A stretch of 64,000 bases of DNA from Acanthosepion esculentum (Eukaryota; Mollusca; Cephalopoda; Sepiida; Sepiidae). The notes under the pieces are model-generated. The model was given only the letters and a program-made list of their open reading frames with translations. It made no database searches and was not told the DNA's origin. The stretch is from assembly GCA_964036315.1 (NCBI GenBank), contig OZ038488.1:67684842-67748841 (forward strand), written 5' to 3'. Numbering within the stretch: position 1 is the first letter of the stretch; every line of letters begins with the position of its first letter. Below are positions 56,642 through 64,000 of this stretch, piece after piece. Both the position numbers and the translations under genes were made by a program.

Positions 56642-58055
56642 TACTACCTGTGGTACCTGGCGTTGCCTGGGTGTATATGGCTGCAATTGTATAACAACAA
56701 CCACCTGTTTAGAAATGTTTGCCTACATCCCTGCTTGCATGCATCATCCATTGGTATACTAAGCTACTCCCCCACATCATCTTTTTTACAGTATGTCCTT
56801 TGCAAGTGTTTGATTGTTCTTAATAAAGGAATTCCATCAATAAATCCTTCTTGTGTGGTTGTTGCTCAGGATTAAATTGTTTCAATATTTTAGATATTCA
56901 GTAAATTTCCTATGGCCATAATGACTTTCAAATAGTCTGGCATTGTTCACAAATCTAATAAACAAAAACAGGGCTGAAGCATCAGAGCTTGATTTAACTG
57001 CAAGTGCAAATGCATGAACGCCTCCATCCCTCCTTCGCACATTTACTGTAAAGCTGGAGTTCTTCCGGAATTTTTCCTTTCTAATGCTTCAAGGATCCTT
57101 CTTAAACAATCTTTGCATCAAAAGTTGTTTGAATGCCAATTTAGGATGGAATCATATGAAGAAACTATTGGCTAAATGGCAAAAGCCGATTTTGGACCCA
57201 GTTTGTCGCAGATTTCGTCCACTTAACTGAAATAATCGAAACATTCATGCAAGATAATATGTGTGTCATATGTAATTTACATGGTAAATTTGGAAAACAT
57301 TGGATGAAAAACCAGGGAGTTATGGCTGAAAAATGGGCTTTTTGAACAGTTTTTCCTGTTTTTTGGCATGGGAAGATATTAGGACGAAAACCACACTATC
57401 TTATTTCTTGCATGATAGCAGTTTTTTTGCAACATGTTTGAAGAAAATCAGATAAAAAAGGAGGAAATTATTGAAGTATTTATTTTAAGTAGTATGAAAA
57501 GCCAGGTTTTTTTCACAGTTCTTTTGCAGTATTTTGTGTGAAGTCAATGTTGGAAGATAACTATCAAGCACTCTACATAAATCGTATAACATGAGCTATG
57601 TTTTGAATTAAGTGCAAAAGAACATCACCTCATCCAGTAAAAGTTTTGTTCATGTCTAAGTTTGCCTTGATTTTTGCAAAAAGTTGTACCCACCTTCAGT
57701 TTTATCAATTGTTCTGCCAAATTCAGGGGGCCTGGAGATTGAAAAGTTTGTCTTGACCTATCTTGATAAATTTGAAACACGTGTGTACAAAATCTATCGA
57801 GAAATGTGTACGTAAATAGCATAAACACACACAAACAGACATCTTCCGTTTTATAGATATATATATATATACATACATACACACATATATATTATTTATT
57901 TTTCTTGTCACTGTACAGTGCACAATGAGATTGAAAGCGATCTCCAGGTGTACCAATGCACACACATACATGTACAAAAAACTTATAGAATAAAGAAAAT
58001 AAAGTTTAAAATACTTTGAAAATTGTCAGAATGTGGCTGTGTTTGTGTGTGTGTC

Positions 58056-58058
<3 letters not shown>
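56641..58058. other. Unclassified stretch
   Basis: 57180-57560 has mild internal repetition (AAAACCAGGGAGTTATGGCT, GAAAAGCCAGGTTTTTTTCA). A short TA run lies at 57856-57873. No coding support. Confidence 0.45.
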
Positions 58059-58060
<2 letters not shown>

Positions 58061-58112
<52 letters not shown>

Positions 58113-58261
58113 AAAAGGAAAGAAAAATATTTGTTACAAAATAAAATCCTTGAGTTTGCCTTGATATAGTCCTTCAGAGGACAAAAAGTATCACCTAAGA
58201 TAAGTTTTCCTTTTGTCTTTATTCATATTGTCCTTTTACAGATATACTCTATCTGAAATTT

Positions 58262-58314
<53 letters not shown>
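58061..58314. repeat. Two (TA)n arrays flanking a dispersed block
   Basis: TA arrays at 58061-58109 and 58274-58314. Between them, 58150-58230 shares AGTCC-TCAGAGGA and CTAAGATA-TTTTCCTTTTGT with 56280-56335. Confidence 0.85.
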
Positions 58315-58317
<3 letters not shown>

Positions 58318-58319
58318 TG

Positions 58320-58984
58320 TGAGAGTGTTCGTGTGTGTGTATATATACATATGCATATATAGGCAAAATAAAATGTCTTTTTTCAGATATATACTTTTAT
58401 TCATAGCTGAATATTTTACACACACATCTCAGTAAAACAAGAGCCATGTATAACAGTCACAGCTGAACACAATGAATGATAAAGTACAAACCGGTGTGAA
58501 GACCAGTGTAAATCCAAAGCAATCCCATTGCCAAGTATCCAGAGCATGGAAAGTCAGCACTGCATATGGTAATAATCTTCATTTGTGATTTTGAAGAATG
58601 AGTCTATATTTTAAGATTCATGAGATTAATTTATTTGAAGTCATTTTTAATGTTTGATTGGAAACAACTATATGCAGATGTCAGTCTAGGCATCTCTGAA
58701 TAAATTGGATGTCAGGAATAACATCCGTAAGAAAGTTTATATGGTATATACCAGGTAACAGGGTACCTGGTTAATTTATTTATTTGAATGAAAAATGTTC
58801 CAAACTTAACCAAACCAAATATATGTTTCTTTTGCTTATTTAGAACAGCAAGCACGAAAGTGACTTTTGGCCAGTCATTTACTGATTCCCCCACTGCCTG
58901 GCTTTGGTGAGATGTATTTGTTAGTCTGAGCAAGATTCCAAACTCCTAGAAATAAGATGTGATTAATCAAGAATCAATAAAAAA
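58320..58984. other. Unclassified stretch
   Basis: A short minus frame at 58712-58933 is unrecognised. Nothing else stands out. Confidence 0.45.
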
Positions 58985-59470
58985 AACCTCTTGTCCCCCA
59001 CAACTTTGCCATTTCTTCCTGTCCAGGTCAATCGTTTCAAGTGTTAGAAATAGTAATCTAGTGTCGTCTCTAATTCATCTTTCTCATCTCTTAGGCAGTC
59101 GAGCATGTAATCCTGGTCCAGAGAGGTTGTCTTTGTAGGATGTCTAGACAAAGCTTCATTCTCCTCTACTGATTACATGGCCAAACGAGTACAGGCTTAT
59201 TAGAATCGGGATAATTATGTCAGTTTTTGCTTCTAGCCTTTTCTTTATAGCATCCATTATGAATCTATTTTTCCTAACTGTGGTGCTGAGACAGTCGTTT
59301 TTTGGGAGCCTTTCTCGATTTTTCTTTCTTTCTCAATGTCCAGGCTTCCCAGGCACAAATTGCAATGGGGATGATCGTAGCACAGTAGAGTTTGTTCTTG
59401 ATGTTGTATGGATTGTCTTTTCTGTCCTGATGCTTTTTCTTCAGTCCTCTAAGATCAAATGCCATTCTTC
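58985..59470 (-). pseudogene. LINE C-terminal pol fragment (fourth type)
   Basis: The minus strand encodes NIKNKLYCATIIPIAICAWE and AWTLRKK (59330-59420), then a decayed C-terminal region with a VWPCNQ-like remnant of the FGHV motif near 59165-59195. This is the arrangement of a LINE pol C-terminus (tail of RT followed by a WTLRK block). It differs from the RTE family elsewhere here. Confidence 0.6.
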
Positions 59471-59629
59471 ACGTTATATTATCAAATGTAGCTGTTATCT
59501 TCACTAGATATTTCAAATGATTTTGATCACATAAATAAACCTGTCCTGGGTATGATGATGAACTACATCCGGCATCAAAGCCTCTGATCAGGATGTTTTG
59601 AGGAGTGTGGAACCGCTTCATAATTGCTG

Positions 59630-59925
59630 ATTTTCCCGGGTCCTGGGGTGGTAGCACCTGTTAGGGTGCCAGCTATGGGCAAATAGTTAACTCTCAAACT
59701 GGGGTGAAAACACTAGGAAAGTATAAAAATGGATTTTTATAGTAAAAATACCAGCAATACTTTTAACACTTGACAAAAATCCTCTTTAGAAAAGTATGTC
59801 AATGAATCCCGATCTACAAACTGATTTCTTACAAAGAATACATATTCTATTCGTACAAACCTATCCTAAAAATCTTGTCGGAATCAAATCACCCATTGAG
59901 GCTGATATGCCATAAACCAAACCAA
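59630..59925 (+). repeat. Dispersed repeat family R1
   Basis: GGTCCTGGGGTGGTAGCACC, CAGCTATGGGCAAATAGTTA and AGGCTGATATGCC are shared with the reverse of 42640-42740 and with 28410-28700. Confidence 0.65.
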
Positions 59926-60339
59926 ACTAAAAATAAGTTTCTTCAAATGTCGCTGACTATTAAGGTTTACAGTCATTCAATGTTATTAAACTTTCAGTAT
60001 CTTAAAATATGTTCCACCAGTGTAAGAATTGGCATTAAGAGATTAAATTATATAAACAAAAATCCAAAATAAGAAAAAAAGCAAGAAAAATCTTAGGCAA
60101 GAAAAGAGAAAGAAATTAAGAAAGAAGAAAAAACCCTGGAGGCAAATCTCTACCTAAGCAATAAATAGCAGTGCTCAATATCCTCCAAGCTATCCAGGCA
60201 GAGCAAAAAACACTTCACAGTGTCAGTTCTCAACAAGACACAGCTTGTGTCACTACTCAAGTAATTAAAAGTGGGACCTAGCATTTGTACTCAAATATCA
60301 TCATATGCCATAATTAAATGTATCATGGGAACAAAAAGT

Positions 60340-60411
<72 letters not shown>

Positions 60412-60680
60412 GATTTTGATCTAAAAATTGCTTGAATTTATTTTTAGCTTTCTTTTTTAATTATTTATAATCAGTTTATTCCAAGCAAAGAGTAGCTGGG
60501 AGTGAAAGAAAATGAAAAAACTTTAGAAAGCACTGGAAACCCAATCCTAAACACAAAACAAGGAATAAACCTCCTGTCCAAAAGAATGGGGAGGAGTGTG
60601 AGCCGGACAATAGGTGAACATATCTACTCTTATTGAAATATGTATATTTATTGTGTGTGTGTGTGTGGATATATGTACAT
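59926..60680. other. Unclassified; contains (CA)n(TA)n at 60343-60409
   Basis: About 18 CA units, then about 15 TA units. The rest is AT-rich and purine-rich (60060-60130) without coding support. Confidence 0.6.
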
Positions 60681-60760
60681 GTAGGCCCTGTGTTATAAAT
60701 GGGTTCCATTCCAAATACCCCCTGTAGCGAGTTTTCATAGTATTATATAACACTAAAAGT
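60681..60760. mobile_element. Possible pogo/Tigger-type terminus
   Basis: GTTATAAATGGGTTCCATTC and the following ACCCCCTGTAGCGAGTTTTC recall Tigger-type MITE ends from other animals. Only one end was seen. Confidence 0.3.
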
Positions 60761-61059
60761 CTGTTCTTCATTTTTCACGGGCAGAAACATTAACAGCAAT
60801 AAAAAATGTGTTTTTCTTATTGTCACATGTTGCCTTGTTACCAAAAGTACGCAGAGATATCTACTAAGGTTCTTTATCAGTTTTAAAACCTACCATCCAT
60901 ACAAATTCCATCTTGTGTAAAATGACATTTTTTACTTACAGATAACTGATACAAATACATATTTCAGCATAAATATTAACCCTCAATGAAGGCTCATAAT
61001 TCAATGAGGTATTTCTCTTGAATTTCATACTTTTCTATATATCCTTCTATGTCTGCTGT

Positions 61060-61905
61060 CTTATCAGGATGTAGGTGATCATGACTCTCCACAACTTCCT
61101 ACCCTTTGTAGTTCTTAGTCAGGTTTATCTTTTCCCCATCCCTCCCAATCTTTGTTTTGCCATCTATTTGCATAAGCTTATTAGATAGGTCACTTGCTGT
61201 CTCCTCCTTTCCCTTCAATATGTCCTGTGAGGATCAAATTCTCTAAGGCCTCTTTCCTCCTTATGTGTCCCAAAAATTTCAACTTTTTCTTTCTGATTCA
61301 AAGTATAAACATTTTCCTTATTCCTTAAAACTTCCTAGTTCCTCGCATGTTCAGTTCATGGTATTCTCAGCATCCTTCTGTAGGCCCACATTTCTGTTGC
61401 CTCATGTCTTTTTGTCATCTATGAGGAGATTCCCAGCATTCACGGCTATACAGAAAGATCGATATTATATATCGATTCAGCACTCTTTTCTTTGTTGCTA
61501 ATGAAATTTTCCTGTTTCTTAATACTTAGCTTTTGGAAAACATATTTTGCTATTTTAATGTGCCTTCAGATTTCAGTGGCACATTCATTTTCTGTCATCT
61601 CTCAAAACATTTTCAAGATATTTAGACTTTCATTCTTGCTTGATTTTAATGTCTCCAGTTTATAGTTAACATCTTGGACTGTTCCTCTTGCTGACAACCA
61701 TATATTCTGTCTTTTTTTACAATTGATGCTTAGTCCTTTCTTCTTGCTTTCCTTTACTACCTTCTTTAGAAGTTTCTGCAGTTTCCTTTGTGTGTCTATT
61801 AACACTGTGTCATCTGTATGTTTTATGTTGTTAAGATTGTGTCGACCAAGAATAAATCCTGATAGGATTGGTAGTTGTCTGAGGATCCATTTCATTAAGT
61901 TAATT
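61060..61905 (-). pseudogene. RTE/craniofacial-type LINE: RT box to C-terminus
   Basis: Minus-strand reading. SGFILGRHNLNNIKHTDDTV (about 61800-61860) shows the catalytic box, where YADD has become HTDD. LLKKVVKESKKKGLSINCKK and SARGTVQDVNYKLETL follow (61650-61790). Below that are frameshifted C-terminal blocks (a CWT..SS-like segment near 61440, LWRVMIT near 61075-61100). It faces the plus-strand copy at 62020-62545. Confidence 0.88.
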
Positions 61906-62019
61906 TGATTCCTTGTCCAACTCAGAATTGGTCACTGATGAATAAAGGCTATAGCAATATCAGAACTTTATTAAAAAAAACAAGAAAATGTTATTGTATT
62001 TCATTTTTGTCTCTGAAAT

Positions 62020-62545
62020 TATGGCCAAGGATGCATTCCAAAAGTTGGGCAGAGTATTGCAAGACAGAAGAATTTCTTTGGTAACAAAGAAAAGAATACT
62101 GAATTGTTATGTGACATCTGTCCGTCTTTATGGCAGCAAATGTTGGACAATTTCCTCAAAGATGAAGAGACTCAAGGTGACAGAGATGTGGTTCTACAGA
62201 AGGATGCTAAGGATATCATGGACTGAGTGTGTGATGAACAATGAAGTTTTAGAGAAGATGCAAACAAGGAGGAGGCTTATACATAACATCAGGAAGAGGC
62301 AGCTGAAGTTTCTGGGACACATAATGAGGAAGGAGGGCCTGGAGAATCTGATACTCATGGGTCGAATAGAGGGAAAGAGAGACAAGGGAAAACAACGCAT
62401 GGCATACCGAGCAAACTTAAGCACGTGGTCTGGGGGAGGAAGCAGAGGGAAGGAACTTGTTAAAAGTTGCAAGAGATAGAGGAAGGTGGAGAGCCATGAT
62501 CGCCTATGTCCTGAAAGAACATGGCACATAAAAAGAAAATTAATA
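62020..62545 (+). pseudogene. RTE/craniofacial-type LINE: best C-terminal copy
   Basis: A 163-codon open frame (61988-62479) covers the C-terminal pol region. AKDAFQKLGRVLQDRRISL is followed by LYGSKCWTISSKMKRL, TEMWFYRRMLRISWTECV, RQLKFLGHIMRKEGLENLIL and GKQRMAYRANLSTW. A frameshift precedes the final WRAMIAYVLKEHGT block (62485-62530). This region lies after the RT and has an unresolved role in the protein. 5'-truncated. It serves as the reference for the other ten or so fragments. Confidence 0.9.
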
Positions 62546-62617
62546 TTCCAAATGAAATTAAGAATTTCTCACTCATGCAACTTTCTCTTGAGAACGACCA
62601 CTTTTTGGAACTGTATG

Positions 62618-62790
62618 GGTAAATAGCAGGACAGACTGGATTCTATAGCCTTGAATGGCAATTGGTCTACCGCAGAAAGAAATGGCAACCTACTGCAGGG
62701 AAAAATCTGCCTCGTCAGTCATGTATTGAAAGATACATGATTGCCTAAGCATGTATCACGCATGGCACATAACTGACTGACTGTGTTGCT
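62618..62790 (+). mobile_element. Family 1 SINE, 5'-truncated
   Basis: Starts in the body at ATGGGTAAATAGCAGGACAG, then AATTGGTCTACCGCAGAAAG, CTGCCTCGTCAGTCATGTAT, ending GCATGGCACATAACTGACTG. The head and B box are missing. Confidence 0.88.
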
Positions 62791-63540
62791 AGGTGTATGC
62801 TAGTGTCAAATATGAATGAACACACAATTCAAACCTTTTATACATTTTATTTACTATTGAATGACAATAGTTGTAAAACATGACCAGTGATTACCAATAG
62901 ATTGAAGTTTGATAAGTGACATGTGAGGATGCGTGACTGCCATCTTGAAATTTCTTTTCTCCTCTGTTGTCATAGAGAGATCTGATCAAGGGACATAACT
63001 TGGTTCCCATTTAGAGAGTGAATAAGCTCCCTTGTTATGGCATCTGTCCTAACAGGAACAGACTACTGCATGGGTGCTTTCCTGAACACTTCAATCTTGA
63101 CATCTTTAAGTTTAGGTCAATTGTCATCTTTCATCCTTGTCATAAGTGTTAATTCCTTCTACCATCTTTTCCATTCATGTCACACAATATCATTTATCAT
63201 TAACATTTTGACAATAACCCTCTACCTTGAGTGACTCTCAAGCTTTAAATCAAACAATCTTATTAAAATGTAATAAAAAAATCCAAATAAAATGTTTAAT
63301 TTAGATTTTATTATTTCAATGAATTTAGCCCATCAATATTTATTGTTTTCAGTGGGACTGAAATATAAATGAATAATTCAATGTATGTAATTCATACCTT
63401 ATAAACCTTTTATTAACTTAGTATTTCTAAGTTAATTTCATCTGAGAGTCAAGCAACAGAATGATGGTCTAGTGGATATGTCATTTGCTTGCCCATCTCC
63501 AGATAGGACATTGTTATCATGGCAGAATTCACTTAGATTT
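62791..63540. other. Unclassified stretch
   Basis: 62990-63230 has higher GC and a 65-codon plus frame with no recognised domain. Confidence 0.4.
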
Positions 63541-63640
63541 ACCGTAATTCCCCATGTATAATATGCATTTTTTTCTATAAAAAAATAATAAGCAAAATCA
63601 GGGCTACATATTATGCACAGCTACAAAAAAATCTTTAAAA
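63541..63640. mobile_element. Possible pogo-like terminus
   Basis: TTACCGTAATTCCCCATGTA followed by TAATATGCA resembles the ACCGTA-type ends of pogo-like elements such as 35699-36502. The reverse partner was not found before the window's end. Confidence 0.4.
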
Positions 63641-64000
63641 ATTTCTGTAAAATAAAATAAGAAATATCATAAAACTAAATTAGAATATTATTATTTTTTT
63701 TCTTTTAATTTTTTTTTTTTTTAAGCCATTCACCCCAAGCAAGGCTGGAAGCCACAAGCACGCAAGGGGTTACAGAAGATTTGGAGCAAGAGCAGATAGG
63801 AGTGAAAGAGGAAAGGATGTGGAGAAGGATAGTGGATAGATCAAGGCAACTGGAGATGTCGATTGATGTTACGTTTGAATAGTTGGAGATTATAGTTGTC
63901 AGGGAAACAGGAAAAAGGAAGGGAGTTCCACAGGCGAGAGGTGCGAGACATGAAGCTATTGGAGTAGAAGAGACGTCTACATTTAACAGTTTCAACAGTG
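63641..64000. other. Unclassified; GC-richer block at the window edge
   Basis: 63725-64000 has a 96-codon minus frame (Ser/Leu-rich) and overlapping plus frames. It looks like a dispersed repeat familiar in mollusc assemblies, but the family is not identified. Confidence 0.35.

Overview
The window reads as nuclear DNA of a mollusc, most likely a cephalopod of the octopus type. It is strongly AT-rich (about two thirds A+T by eye, not counted). It has very long introns, many dinucleotide and trinucleotide arrays, tRNA-headed SINEs, and numerous decayed LINE, LTR and Tc1/mariner/pogo copies. There are no bacterial-style genes or operons. The taxon is an inference from repeat style and gene structure; no single feature proves it.

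One host gene is supported: a plus-strand LYRM1 homologue (mitochondrial LYR-motif protein). Three exons are visible at 13069-13294 (start codon at 13127), 21652-21712 and 52735-52766. Introns of 8.4 kb and 31.0 kb separate them. The reading phase carries through both junctions and gives 87 codons, which match the first 84 or so residues of vertebrate LYRM1. The last coding exon was not found and probably lies beyond 64000. The first exon contains a short upstream ORF whose stop overlaps the LYRM1 start as ATGA.

Nearly everything else is mobile DNA. 1-2663 is a CR1/Jockey-like LINE broken by an LTR and a SINE. 4.7-7.3 kb holds a Tc1 fragment and two LINE fragments. 8.2-9.2 kb holds a minus-strand Gypsy reverse transcriptase and, just upstream of it, an odd AT-rich reading frame broken only by two TGA codons. 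Intron 1 (13.3-21.7 kb) holds a LINE RT, an LTR-element gag and a large AAC/AAT-rich tandem array. Intron 2 (21.7-52.7 kb) holds a decayed Gypsy-like gag-pol (24.8-27.8 kb), many LINE 3' ends, a pogo-like element (35.7-36.5 kb), a TIR MITE, and several Tc1/mariner relics between 43.9 and 52.3 kb. Downstream of the last visible exon lie a large minus-strand LINE (53.9-56.2 kb), a solo LTR with a target-site duplication (56.3-56.6 kb) and two head-to-head LINE copies (61.1-62.5 kb).

The most interesting signals are a SINE family whose head is a complete 5S rRNA-like sequence joined to a tRNA-like promoter, the TGA-containing frame at 8849-9214, a repeat pair in circularly permuted order (about 30 kb and 42 kb), and several long foldback sequences at repeat ends. 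No functional rRNA or tRNA gene and no CRISPR array was seen.
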